Of a DNA stretch of 64,000 nucleotides, positions 8,807 to 17,297 are shown piece by piece (position 1 is the first letter of the stretch; every line of letters starts with the position of its first letter). Location: contig NZ_FONQ01000002.1 in NCBI RefSeq assembly GCF_900112975.1, forward strand, positions 248,001 to 312,000, written 5' to 3'. The DNA is from Flavobacterium xueshanense (GTDB lineage: Bacteria > Bacteroidota > Bacteroidia > Flavobacteriales > Flavobacteriaceae). Both the position numbers and the translations under genes were made by a program. A model generated the notes under the pieces. The model saw only the letters and a program-made list of their open reading frames with translations, was not told the DNA's origin and did not search any database.

Positions 8807-9253
8807 TTCCCCTCTTTTCATCTCAATGTGCGGAATATCATCTTCGAGATACATTTGACTGGTTTGCACAAATCCATGACTTTCATAAAATTTTTTCAAA
8901 TACAATTGGGCCCCGATAGTGATTTTGCTTTCGCCAAAATGATGCGAAATTCCTGCAATTGATTCTCGCATTAGGTCATGTCCCCACTTTCTGTCGCGGT
9001 AATTTGCATCAATGGTAACTCGGCCAATGGATGCATTATCAAAACTGATTCCGGGTTTGAAAAGTCTGGAATGCGATACAATTTTCCCTTCAAATACTCC
9101 CATAAGATGCAAAGCCACTTTGTCCTTTCCATCAAGATCTAAATAAACACAGTTTTGTTCTACCACGAAAATCTCGCTTCTTAAACGCAATAAATCGTAA
9201 AGTTCGTGAACTGTCAGGGCATCAAATGCCTTAATTAGCCATTGTATTGTCAT
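8768..9253 (-). CDS. GNAT acetyltransferase, ElaA family
   Basis: Small GCN5-related N-acetyltransferase of 161 aa. ElaA-type features are the N-terminal LYDLLRLRSEIFVVEQNC (about residues 18-35), GRVTIDANYRDRKWGHDLM with the acetyl-CoA loop (about 77-95), and the C-terminal FYESHGF (about 126-132). The substrate is unknown. Its last 13 codons overlap the end of the convergent OmpA gene. That tail (after about residue 148) lies outside the core domain, so it may be a recent extension by stop-codon loss. Confidence 0.88.
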   Translation of the reverse strand: MTIQWLIKAFDALTVHELYDLLRLRSEIFVVEQNCVYLDLDGKDKVALHLMGVFEGKIVSHSRLFKPGISFDNASIGRVTIDANYRDRKWGHDLMRESIAGISHHFGESKITIGAQLYLKKFYESHGFVQTSQMYLEDDIPHIEMKRGELDFQNYKFNSTV

Positions 9254-9290
9254 GCTTCGTTTCTTTTTATAAAATGCAAATTAAAGAAAT

Positions 9291-10274
9291 TTAAAGCTCT
9301 CTTTTAGCAATAACCACTGATTTCATGATAGCTTCCAGTTCATGCATTAAATCCCGTTTGTCTTTTGAGGGTGCGTAACAAAATCCTTCTAATACCAAAA
9401 CTCGATTATAATCCTTATCAATAATAGCATAATTGATAAAAGGTCCCGACATAAAATCATTGTTTAGCTGCCAGGTTCCTTTTGTCTCGTAGGCTTCCTT
9501 CCCATCAAGATTGATTTTAAAAAGATAAGGCGCATACGCCTCTTCAGTAATCATGTTCGTATCTGGTTCCTTTCCGCTAATGTATAAATTACCTATGGAA
9601 TCGCGCATTTTAATAATATTTGCGATTAGATCCTTGTCTTTATTTAAGGTATTTAAAGGAACTTGATATAATAAAAGACTCGTATTCCCGCCAATGATTT
9701 CTTTTTTTAGCCACATAAAATTACTTTTTTGAAGCACATAAGAATATCCGGAAGGAATCTGTAAAGTAATATGAAACTTGTTCTCTATGATTTTGGGATC
9801 TATCAATGACTGACTGTTTATTCGCTGATTCTCTGCGATTTCAGCCTGCTTGATTATTTGAATCATTTGCGGAGCATTTCTTTCAATGCAAGCAATAATA
9901 TCAGAGGCTGTTTTACCAGAAATATGAAATACATTTTGAGGAGATGCGTATTGGTCTTTTCGGATTTCAAACTTGTTTTCTTCCGCTTTTTTGACCACAA
10001 TAATAGCTCGGGTATCCGTCATAAATCCTTCTAAAAGCTTGACTGGATATTGATTGATATTGAATAAAGGCTCTTCTTGAGGCAAACCTATTACCGGCGA
10101 TGCAAACTTGTTTCGGATGCTGTCTCCAATATCACCATTCCATAACTGATCATCGATAATAACCGAAATCGTGTTAATTTTACCGGCTGTTTTACGAGTA
10201 AGATGATTATTTTCTTTTTTACAGGAAAACAACAGTAGAGAAACAAAAAGAAATAAAAAATGGGCTTTATTCAT
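9291..10274 (-). CDS. DUF4837-type lipoprotein
   Basis: Predicted lipoprotein of 327 aa with signal peptide and lipobox LFSC (cysteine near residue 18), so it should be anchored in the envelope. The remainder looks like a globular periplasmic protein; it matches my memory of the DUF4837 family found in Bacteroidetes, whose function is unknown. In related genomes it commonly sits beside a LysM-containing murein transglycosylase gene. Here the neighbour upstream on the same strand is a broken LysM gene 48 bases away, so the pairing is kept but the partner is damaged. Confidence 0.82.
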   Translation of the reverse strand: MNKAHFLFLFVSLLLFSCKKENNHLTRKTAGKINTISVIIDDQLWNGDIGDSIRNKFASPVIGLPQEEPLFNINQYPVKLLEGFMTDTRAIIVVKKAEENKFEIRKDQYASPQNVFHISGKTASDIIACIERNAPQMIQIIKQAEIAENQRINSQSLIDPKIIENKFHITLQIPSGYSYVLQKSNFMWLKKEIIGGNTSLLLYQVPLNTLNKDKDLIANIIKMRDSIGNLYISGKEPDTNMITEEAYAPYLFKINLDGKEAYETKGTWQLNNDFMSGPFINYAIIDKDYNRVLVLEGFCYAPSKDKRDLMHELEAIMKSVVIAKREL

Positions 10275-10322
10275 TACTATTCTATTATAAAGTAAAACCC
10301 AAATTTATAGAAGTTTATTCTA

Positions 10323-10819
10323 TTATCCGTTTATTTTTAACTTCATTCCAGGTTTAATATCTTCACTGCGAATACCGTTCCATTTTTTTAGGTCGGAAAT
10401 GGTTACGCCAGGATGTTTTTTGGCAATACTAAATAAAGAATCTTCTTCTTGAACCACATAAAGTGTTGAATAATCAGTTGACAATGGTACCGAACTAGTA
10501 TTTATTTTGGATTTATAAGCAACTAAATTTTGATTTTTCGAGATAGCTTGAGAAGTAACACGATCAGTATCAGATTCTTTCTTAACGGATCTCACCACAC
10601 TTTGGTTCGAAATAATTTTCAGGCTTCTGCCGTACTTAATCATATTACTTTTCAGATTATTCCATTTTTTTATTTCAGAAATAGAAACATCATATTCATC
10701 CGCTACGGCAGTTAGATTGTCTCCTCGTTTACTTTATAACAAGAAGTTTTAGGCAGTGTTACGCGCTGAATCGTGTAATTAGCAGCATCTTTTACCGACA
10801 TTACTTTTGTTACTTGAAT
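10323..10819 (-). pseudogene. Broken LysM-domain protein (MltD-like remnant)
   Basis: Reading the minus strand from 10819, one frame encodes MSVKDAANYTIQ and then TSCYKVK. At about 10728 the frame shifts and continues as RGDNLTAVADEYDISVSEIK, a LysM repeat, then a linker and a second LysM repeat (VVQEEDSLFSIAKKHPGVTI, about 10420-10480) up to the stop. Adding one A to the A-run around 10728 would restore YKVKRGD, so a single-base deletion is likely. An in-frame TAG at 10820-10822 cuts off everything upstream, and the lytic transglycosylase domain expected in MltD-like proteins is absent. A 106-aa frame at 10323-10643 remains open but starts inside the first LysM repeat. Confidence 0.8.
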
Positions 10820-10895
10820 CTAAGCTTCGTTTATAAAGAATTTTCTCTTGATTCAATAATAAAAACAACCGTAAAAATGAATACTTTTAAAATAA

Positions 10896-10932
10896 AAAAC
10901 CTCAGCAATAAAGTGTTTATTGCCAAGGTTTT
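10896..10932 (-). terminator. Terminator after pgk
   Basis: Arms AAAACCT...GCAATAAA (896-912) and TTTATTGC...AGGTTTT (916-932) pair with a 3-base loop and a small CA/CA internal mismatch, followed by a T-rich run on the minus strand. Confidence 0.7.
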
Positions 10933-11007
10933 CATTTTATTATAACAGTATTTTTTAATTTAAATTATTAAAATTTAAACGGTTATATTTGTTTCGCAAC
11001 AGCTGCA

Positions 11008-12195
11008 TTAATCCAAAATCGCTGCAATTCCTGGCAGTATTTTTCCTTCCAGCATTTCCAGCATTGCTCCTCCACCGGTTGAAACGTAGCTTACTTTATC
11101 TTCCAGACCAAATTGTTTTACAGCAGCCACTGAATCACCACCACCTACTAGAGAAAATGCTCCGTTTGACGTAGATTCAGCGATAAAGTTACCCAAAGCA
11201 ATGGTTCCGTTAGCGAAATTTTCCATTTCAAAAACGCCCAATGGTCCGTTCCAAAGAATCGTTTTTGATTCCATGATTACTTTTTTGAAGTTTTCCAATG
11301 ATTTTGGACCTGCGTCCAAACCTTGCCAGCCGTCAGGAATTTCTTTTACATCCACAATTTGCGTTTCGGCATCATTTGCGAAAGCGTTTGCCGCCACAAC
11401 ATCAACCGGAATATGAATTTGTACTCCTTTTTCTTTAGCTAATCGCAATATTTCTAATGCCAATTCTTGTTTATCATCTTCACAAATAGAATCTCCAATT
11501 TTGCCGCCTAATGCTTTTACAAAAGTAAAAGTCATTCCTCCACCAATAATCATGTGATCTACTTTGTCCAAAATATTCTCGATAACGGTAATTTTAGAAG
11601 ACACTTTAGATCCGCCAAGAACTGCTGTTACCGGTTTTTCACTATTTTTCAAAACTTTATTCAAGCTTTCAATTTCTTTTGCCATTAATAATCCGAAACA
11701 TTTCTCCGTAGGAAAAAATTGAGCGATAATCGTAGTCGACGCGTGCGCTCGGTGTGCTGTTCCAAAAGCGTCGTTTACATAAATATCACCAAGTGAAGCC
11801 AATTCTTTTGCGAAAGCAACATCACCTGCTTCTTCTTCACTATGAAAACGTAAATTTTCCAACAATAAAACTTCTCCAGCCTGCAATTTTTTAGCTGCAT
11901 CTTTTGCTACTGAACCAATGCAGTCAGCGGCGAACTGAACCGGGACTCCAAGAATATCTGATGCTGTTTTTAAAATGTGTTTCAAAGAATGTTTTTCCTC
12001 CACACCTTTTGGTCTGCCTAAATGTGACATCAAAATCACACTTCCGCCTTGAGCAAGAATCGCGTCAATGGTAGGTTTTGCAGCTTCGATACGAGTGGCA
12101 TCCGTTACATTTAAATTTTCGTCCAAAGGCACATTGAAATCAACACGAATTATGGCTTTTTTATTTTCAAAATTGAAATCACTTAACGTTTTCAT
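11008..12195 (-). CDS. pgk: Phosphoglycerate kinase
   Basis: Glycolytic enzyme that transfers phosphate between 1,3-bisphosphoglycerate and ADP in the cytoplasm. The length of 395 aa is normal. Visible signatures are [10 protein letters not shown] (about residues 17-26), MSHLGRPKG (about 58-66), [12 protein letters not shown] (about 111-122), [13 protein letters not shown] (about 140-152), the nucleotide site [10 protein letters not shown] and the C-terminal [11 protein letters not shown] loop. It stands alone between a minus-strand promoter element and a terminator. Confidence 0.98.
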   Translation of the reverse strand: MKTLSDFNFENKKAIIRVDFNVPLDENLNVTDATRIEAAKPTIDAILAQGGSVILMSHLGRPKGVEEKHSLKHILKTASDILGVPVQFAADCIGSVAKDAAKKLQAGEVLLLENLRFHSEEEAGDVAFAKELASLGDIYVNDAFGTAHRAHASTTIIAQFFPTEKCFGLLMAKEIESLNKVLKNSEKPVTAVLGGSKVSSKITVIENILDKVDHMIIGGGMTFTFVKALGGKIGDSICEDDKQELALEILRLAKEKGVQIHIPVDVVAANAFANDAETQIVDVKEIPDGWQGLDAGPKSLENFKKVIMESKTILWNGPLGVFEMENFANGTIALGNFIAESTSNGAFSLVGGGDSVAAVKQFGLEDKVSYVSTGGGAMLEMLEGKILPGIAAILD

Positions 12196-12232
12196 CAGAA
12201 TATTTTTTAGTTTGTTTTTTTTGAAAGAGTAA

Positions 12233-12240
12233 CAAATATA
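12233..12240 (-). promoter_or_regulatory. Putative -7 element of pgk
   Basis: On the minus strand this reads TATATTTG, matching TAnnTTTG, about 38 bases before the pgk ATG. The -33 box is not clear. Confidence 0.45.
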
Positions 12241-12466
12241 GAACTTTTAAAGCAGTATTAAATTAGAGAAAATTACATAAAATCAATTTTCAGCAACGAA
12301 ATCGATGTAAATTGATAAATACTGTTGTTTTTTAATAATTTATGCGGCCATTGTTCTGATTAAAGCGAAATTAAATTTTAAAATTAATCACCGCAATTAA
12401 CGCCTCTCTAAACGCGCTTCATCGGAAACTTTGCCTGCTAAAATTTTAGACTAAACCATTTTCTGC

Positions 12467-12474
12467 TATCTTTG
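12467..12474 (+). promoter_or_regulatory. Putative -7 element immediately before holB
   Basis: TATCTTTG matches TAnnTTTG and ends only 4 bases before the ATG at 12479. If used, transcription would begin at or next to the start codon and give a leaderless mRNA. Confidence 0.5.
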
Positions 12475-12478
12475 CTTC

Positions 12479-13627
12479 ATGCAATTTTCAGAAATTTTAG
12501 GACAAGAACACATCAAAAGTCATTTGACAAAAAGTGCTGATTTGGGTAGAATTCCCCATGCACAACTGTTTGTAGGTCCTGAAGGCAGTGGAACTTTACC
12601 CATGGCGATTGCGTATGCACAATACATCATTTGCAGCAATCAAAACGGGGAGAATTCCGGTTCAAATGAAGCGTGCAACCTGAAATTCCAGAAAACATCA
12701 CATCCGGACTTGCATTTTATCTACCCGACGGTTAGCACTGAAGACGTAAAAACCAAACCCAAAAGCATCGATTTTATTACCGAATGGCGCCAGTTTTTAG
12801 AACATAATCCGTACGGAAGTTTGTTTGACTGGTACCAAATGCTGGGCGTTAAAAACAAACAAGGTGAAATAAGGGTTGATGACGCTCAGGAAATCTTGAA
12901 ATCGCTGGCTTTGAAATCTTATGAAGGCGGATACAAAATAATGATTATTTGGATGGCTGATAAATTGAATATCGCGGCTTCCAATAAATTACTGAAATTG
13001 CTGGAAGAACCTACAGACAGAACGGTTTTTATCCTGATTTCAGAAAATGAAGAAGATATTATTCAAACGATTCGTTCCCGTTGCCAAGTATTGCATTTTA
13101 ATGGTTTGAGTGAAACTGTTATTGCGGAGGCTTTAGTTTCAAAAGAAAATACGAATTCTAAAATAGCTTTAAAAATAGCGCATCAGGCACAAGGAAATTA
13201 TAACAAAGCATTGCAATTATTACAACCGGACAGCGAATCTGTTTTTTTTGAAAAATGGTTTGTCGATTGGGTTCGTGCTGCTTTCAGAGCCAAAGGAAAC
13301 GCTGCCGCCATTCAGGATTTGATCCAGTGGAGTGAGCAAATTGCCGGTTTAGGAAGAGAAACCCAGAAGAAATTTTTACATTTCTGTATCGATATGTTTC
13401 GTCAAGCATTGTTGTTGAATTATCAAACACCAACCCTGGTTTACATGGAGCCGCAAGTAGAAAAATTCAAATTGGAGAATTTTGCGCCTTTTGTAAATGG
13501 CAACAATATAAATGATATTTTTAAAGAACTTTCGGAGGCGATGTATCACATTGAACGCAACGGAAACGCTAAAATTATCCTAACCGATTTATCCATAAAA
13601 TTAACCCGTTTAATTCACAAAAAATAA
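12479..13627 (+). CDS. holB: DNA polymerase III subunit delta'
   Basis: Clamp-loader subunit of 382 aa. The N-terminus MQFSEILGQEHIKSHL and the following GRIPHAQLFVGPEGSG (about residues 24-39) match the delta'/DnaX AAA+ fold. The middle keeps KLLKLLEEP (about 175-183) and IRSRCQVLHF (about 200-209), the sensor and arginine-finger region. The Walker A is degenerate, as expected for delta', which does not hydrolyse ATP. It is followed at 4 bases by a DoxX-family gene, so a short operon is likely. Confidence 0.93.
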   Translation: MQFSEILGQEHIKSHLTKSADLGRIPHAQLFVGPEGSGTLPMAIAYAQYIICSNQNGENSGSNEACNLKFQKTSHPDLHFIYPTVSTEDVKTKPKSIDFITEWRQFLEHNPYGSLFDWYQMLGVKNKQGEIRVDDAQEILKSLALKSYEGGYKIMIIWMADKLNIAASNKLLKLLEEPTDRTVFILISENEEDIIQTIRSRCQVLHFNGLSETVIAEALVSKENTNSKIALKIAHQAQGNYNKALQLLQPDSESVFFEKWFVDWVRAAFRAKGNAAAIQDLIQWSEQIAGLGRETQKKFLHFCIDMFRQALLLNYQTPTLVYMEPQVEKFKLENFAPFVNGNNINDIFKELSEAMYHIERNGNAKIILTDLSIKLTRLIHKK

Positions 13628-13631
13628 TAAC

Positions 13632-14015
13632 ATGAACAACATTACTTCTATTTTGATTTTAATTTTTCTGGCCATCACTTTCCTGCAGTCCGGATACGAC
13701 AAACTGTTTTATTGGAAAGATAATGTCGAATGGTTAAAAGGTCATTTCGCTAAAACACCATTAAAAAATAGTGTCCCTTTAGCATTACTGAATATTTTAA
13801 TTTTAGAATTAATTTCCGGTATTTTATGTGTGGTGGGCTGCATCGAATTATTCGTAAACAACGGAAGAATATTTGGTTTCTATGGAGCCGTTTTCTCTTG
13901 TATCACGTTGTTGATGTTGCTTTTCGGACAGCGATTAGCCAAAGATTATGATGGAGCAAGAACGATTGTCATCTATTTTATCCCTGCAATATTGGCCGTT
14001 TATTGGTTAAACTAG
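13632..14015 (+). CDS. DoxX-family membrane protein
   Basis: Integral membrane protein of 127 aa with four hydrophobic helices (about residues 4-20, 46-66, 77-98 and 108-125). The short loop QSGYDKLFYWKDN after the first helix is typical of DoxX-like proteins. The function of this family is unsettled; some members are linked to redox or sulfur chemistry. It lies 4 bases after holB and about 50 bases before a thioesterase on the same strand. Confidence 0.85.
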   Translation: MNNITSILILIFLAITFLQSGYDKLFYWKDNVEWLKGHFAKTPLKNSVPLALLNILILELISGILCVVGCIELFVNNGRIFGFYGAVFSCITLLMLLFGQRLAKDYDGARTIVIYFIPAILAVYWLN

Positions 14016-14063
14016 ACTTTACAACTTATTATTTTGAACAACAACTCCTTTTTAAATAAAAAA

Positions 14064-14573
14064 ATGACACCAAAACACCCTTCAGAATCCCTGACGATAT
14101 TAACCGATTTGGTTTTACCAAGCGAGACCAATCCTTTGAACAATCTTTTTGGTGGCGAATTATTAGCCCGTATGGATCGCGCAGCAAGTATAGCGGCACG
14201 CAGACATTCCCGAAGAATTGTAGTTACAGCATCCGTAAATCACGTTGCATTCAATAGAGCAATTCCGCTGGGAAGTGTCGTTACTGTTGAAGCCAAAGTT
14301 TCTAGAGCTTTCAAAAGTTCAATGGAAATATTCATTGACATTTGGGTTGAAGACAGAGAATCCGGTAATAAAACCAAAGCAAATGAAGCGATTTATACTT
14401 TTGTAGCAGTAGACGATACGGGAAGACCCGTTGAAGTACCCCAAATTGTTCCGGAAACCGAAATAGAAAAACAACGTTTTGAAGCTGCATTGCGACGCAA
14501 ACAGTTGAGTTTAGTTTTAGCCGGTAAAATGAACCCACATGATGCGACCGAATTAAAAGCGCTGTTCACGTAA
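14064..14573 (+). CDS. Acyl-CoA thioesterase (hotdog fold)
   Basis: Hotdog-fold thioesterase of the YciA/BFIT group, which hydrolyses acyl-CoA to free acid and CoA. Signatures are PLNNLFGGELLARMDRAA near the start and VNHVAFNRAIPLGSVV in the core. I chose the ATG at 14064, preceded by an A-rich stretch, over a TTG at 14034 because family members begin close to the conserved TILTDLVLPSETNP segment. It is probably cotranscribed with holB and DoxX. Confidence 0.9.
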   Translation: MTPKHPSESLTILTDLVLPSETNPLNNLFGGELLARMDRAASIAARRHSRRIVVTASVNHVAFNRAIPLGSVVTVEAKVSRAFKSSMEIFIDIWVEDRESGNKTKANEAIYTFVAVDDTGRPVEVPQIVPETEIEKQRFEAALRRKQLSLVLAGKMNPHDATELKALFT

Positions 14574-14776
14574 TGAGCATAATTCAGCCGAATGTTTTTT
14601 ATAAAAAAATAGATTTAAAATATTCTTTAAAGAGAAAATTTTAATTAAAAAAAGAAGTATTTTTACGAAAATAAATGTTCAGTATACAAATGAAATTACA
14701 GGATAATAAGTCATTCTGTCAGTTTCTTACCGTTATAAAATAATACAAATAGATGAAAGAAAAGGTAAAAGAGAAG

Positions 14777-15784
14777 ATGAGTACAGAGAAAGAATCTAAA
14801 TTAAAAGCGCTACAACTTACGCTTGACAAATTAGATAAAACCTATGGAAAAGGAACGGTAATGAAAATGGGCGACAAAGCCATTGAGGAAGTAGAAACTA
14901 TTTCTTCAGGGTCTTTAGGAATCGATTTAGCGTTAGGAGTTGGCGGTTATCCAAGAGGAAGAATTATTGAAATATACGGTCCGGAATCTTCTGGAAAAAC
15001 CACATTGACACTTCATGCCATTGCTGAAGCTCAAAAAGCAGGTGGAATTGCAGCTTTTATTGATGCAGAACACGCTTTCGACAGAAACTATGCGGAGAAA
15101 TTAGGCGTTGACATCGAAAACTTAATCATTTCACAACCGGACAACGGGGAACAAGCGTTAGAAATTGCAGAGAACTTGATTCGTTCCGGAGCAATTGACA
15201 TTGTTGTAATTGACTCGGTTGCTGCTTTGACTCCAAAAAGTGAAATTGAAGGCGAAATGGGAGATTCTAAAATGGGATTACACGCCCGTTTAATGTCTCA
15301 AGCATTGCGTAAATTAACAGGAACCATCAGTAAAACAAACTGTACAGTTTTCTTTATTAATCAATTGAGAGAGAAAATTGGAGTAATGTTTGGTAATCCA
15401 GAAACGACAACGGGAGGAAATGCATTGAAGTTTTATGCTTCGATTCGTTTAGATATCCGTCGTTCTACACAAATTAAAGATGGTGATAACGTCCTTGGGA
15501 ACAGAACCAAAGTAAAAGTGGTGAAAAACAAAGTCGCTCCGCCATTTAAAATCGCTGAATTTGATATCATGTATGGTGAAGGAATTTCAAAAACAGGAGA
15601 GATTCTAGATCTTGCTGTTGAATTTGAAATCATCAAAAAAGCGGGATCTTGGTTTAGTTACGGTGAAACCAAATTAGGACAAGGACGTGATGCAGTTAAG
15701 TCTTTAATAAAAGACAATCCAGAATTAGCGGATGAATTAGAAGAAAAAATTAAAGCTAGAATAAAAGAACTAGCAGAAGCATAA
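14777..15784 (+). CDS. recA: Recombinase RecA
   Basis: DNA strand-exchange ATPase and SOS coprotease, 335 aa from this ATG. It has Walker [10 protein letters not shown] (residues 68-76), the Walker B region [18 protein letters not shown] and loop 2 [16 protein letters not shown]. An in-frame ATG at 14753 would add eight Lys/Glu-rich residues; I prefer 14777 because the product then begins [12 protein letters not shown] as in relatives and the purine-rich GAGAAG lies just upstream. No LexA-like box was recognised. A strong hairpin terminator follows the stop. Confidence 0.98.
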   Translation: MSTEKESKLKALQLTLDKLDKTYGKGTVMKMGDKAIEEVETISSGSLGIDLALGVGGYPRGRIIEIYGPESSGKTTLTLHAIAEAQKAGGIAAFIDAEHAFDRNYAEKLGVDIENLIISQPDNGEQALEIAENLIRSGAIDIVVIDSVAALTPKSEIEGEMGDSKMGLHARLMSQALRKLTGTISKTNCTVFFINQLREKIGVMFGNPETTTGGNALKFYASIRLDIRRSTQIKDGDNVLGNRTKVKVVKNKVAPPFKIAEFDIMYGEGISKTGEILDLAVEFEIIKKAGSWFSYGETKLGQGRDAVKSLIKDNPELADELEEKIKARIKELAEA

Positions 15785-15789
15785 AAAGT

Positions 15790-15813
15790 AAAACCCGAAA
15801 ATTTCGGGTTTTT
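15790..15813 (+). terminator. recA terminator
   Basis: AAAACCCGA and TCGGGTTTT form a 9-bp stem with a short A/T loop and a T-run, 6 bases after the recA stop. Confidence 0.85.
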
Positions 15814-15911
15814 CCATTTTTAAACGCAACCTTTTTTAAAAATTTCATCTAACAAGAAAACAGTCAGTAAAAAGATTTAAACTAACGGAAAAGTAATATA
15901 AATTATTAAAG

Positions 15912-16256
15912 ATGAAAAAACTGTTTTACCTACACTGTTTTTATTGACCCTGACTTGCTGTAGTTTTGAAATTACGAACGAACTTAAAGTTAAGAACTAC
16001 TTCCACTAGACAAGAGCGTTATCCTTTAAAAGTAAAAACAATTCCTAAGTTCGTAGCTAATAATATTGAAATAGGGAAAACAAATGAAAAAGAAACTATA
16101 TCTGCTGATAGATTTAAAAGCAATTCGAACAAGGAGAAGAATAAGAACGGTTCTGTTGTTTATTTCAAAAAAAATCATTCACCGTTAAAACAAACGACAG
16201 CTAAAACTAACGAGCTAATTAGGAGAGGCAAAAAACCTGAATCAGGTCCATTTTAG
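15912..16256 (+). pseudogene. Decayed lipoprotein gene
   Basis: The ATG at 15912 is followed by MKKL in its own frame and stops soon after. If one A is added to the A-run, the next frame gives TVLPTLFLLTLTCCSFEIT, a good signal peptide with lipobox. That frame stops at a TAG near 16008, after which a third frame stays open to 16256 and reads RQERYPLKVKTIPKFV and then a Lys/Asn-rich region. A 96-aa reading from a TTG at 15966 is the only open part. The shifting frames and lack of a valid start point to a dead gene rather than a small protein. Confidence 0.55.
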
Positions 16257-16407
16257 CACCAATGTAGCTTTGGGATTTAAATACCCGATTATAAAATTAT
16301 TTCAAATAAATGTACATCCAATGATTAAATATCAATTGAAAACCTTTTCCAACAACTCTGGTAACTTTAAACCACTTTTTATTGGATTATATTCCGTTGT
16401 GTATTAA
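16219..16407 (+). pseudogene. C-terminal remnant of a beta-barrel-like outer membrane protein
   Basis: After a stop at 16216, this frame reads NVALGFKYPII and then IKYQLKTFSNNSGNFKPLFIG. That resembles the last strands of Flavobacterium outer-membrane beta-barrel proteins as I recall them. There is no start codon or N-terminal domain, and the end overlaps the tail of the convergent acyltransferase gene by 29 bases. It may be the 3' end of the same dead gene as the lipoprotein remnant just upstream, joined by deletions. Confidence 0.45.
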
Positions 16408-17161
16408 AGCTTTTAATTGAATCAGAATCGAAAGCTATTAATTGATTGTATATTATTTTGCGCACTTCTTCGCGAATTTCTTTGCGGTCAACGCTAGTTT
16501 TTCCCAATGTTTCTATATGTGAATGCATTTTTACACGCATAATTCCCGGGCTACCACTAAAAAAAGTATACGGAAATCTCTTCTTATTATCGACAAAAGT
16601 AATAGGAACAATAGGAATTCCATGTTCTATCGCCAATCGGAACGCGCCATCTTTAAAAGTGTCCAATACGACGGATTCATCATCTGGAACACCACCTTCT
16701 GGAAAAATACAGATACTCAATCCCTGATTGATTCTTTTTTGAGCACGATTAAAGACTTCCATTTTACTTTTCGAACAATTCCTATTAACCAAAATACAGG
16801 TTCTTTTGTAGAAAAAGCCAAACAACGGAATTTTTGAAAGTTCTTTTTTACCCACAAAAACAAACGGATTTCTTGTCAGAGCAAGCATCAGCATAATATC
16901 GGCCATTGACGTATGATTGGCAACAATCATGTAACTTTTTTGATATTCCATTTCTTGGCTTTTATCTATTTTATAATAAAATCCCATTCCAAAAAGAATA
17001 AATTTTGCCCAAATACGCGCCATCTTAAAAAAATAAGGATAGCCACTTTCCGTTAAAATAGACAAAACCAAAAAAGGAAACATTACCAATATGGGAATGG
17101 TCATTAAAACATAAAACCAGACCCGCCAAAGCACCCAAAAAATAATTTTAAATCCTCTCAT
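16379..17161 (-). CDS. Lysophospholipid acyltransferase, PlsC family
   Basis: Membrane acyltransferase of 260 aa with two N-terminal hydrophobic helices (about residues 8-35 and 45-62), the catalytic block VANHTSMAD (about 81-89) and FPEGGVPDD (about 154-162), a variant of the usual FPEGTRS block. That variant suggests a substrate different from the PlsC at 4239-4973. Its promoter element overlaps the region just before the ATG. It is a single-gene unit, divergent from trpS. Confidence 0.9.
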   Translation of the reverse strand: MRGFKIIFWVLWRVWFYVLMTIPILVMFPFLVLSILTESGYPYFFKMARIWAKFILFGMGFYYKIDKSQEMEYQKSYMIVANHTSMADIMLMLALTRNPFVFVGKKELSKIPLFGFFYKRTCILVNRNCSKSKMEVFNRAQKRINQGLSICIFPEGGVPDDESVVLDTFKDGAFRLAIEHGIPIVPITFVDNKKRFPYTFFSGSPGIMRVKMHSHIETLGKTSVDRKEIREEVRKIIYNQLIAFDSDSIKSFNTQRNIIQ

Positions 17162-17166
17162 AAGTT

Positions 17167-17174
17167 CAAAAGTA
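17167..17174 (-). promoter_or_regulatory. Putative -7 element directly before the second plsC-like gene
   Basis: On the minus strand this reads TACTTTTG and ends 5 bases before the ATG at 17161, another case of a very short or absent leader. Confidence 0.4.
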
Positions 17175-17249
17175 ACAAATCAGATGTAAATATTGGTAAA
17201 ATAATTTGCTTTGGAAAACTACCTAGCAGAAAAAATTTACAATCCATGT

Positions 17250-17282
17250 GAACTTTGCGTAAATCTTTGCGAACTTTGCGCT
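17250..17282 (+). repeat. Short degenerate repeat CTTTGCG upstream of trpS
   Basis: Three CTTTGCG motifs occur within about 30 bases (AACTTTGCGTAAAT, CTTTGCGAA, CTTTGCGCTT), 15 to 47 bases before trpS. Such strings are frequent in Flavobacterium intergenic DNA in my recollection; here they may include the trpS promoter. Confidence 0.5.
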
Positions 17283-17297
17283 TAAGAAAAAATCATA

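Noticed and set aside
15966..16256. Intact 96-aa gene starting at TTG
   Set aside because: A better ATG plus signal peptide lies upstream in other frames, indicating a decayed gene.
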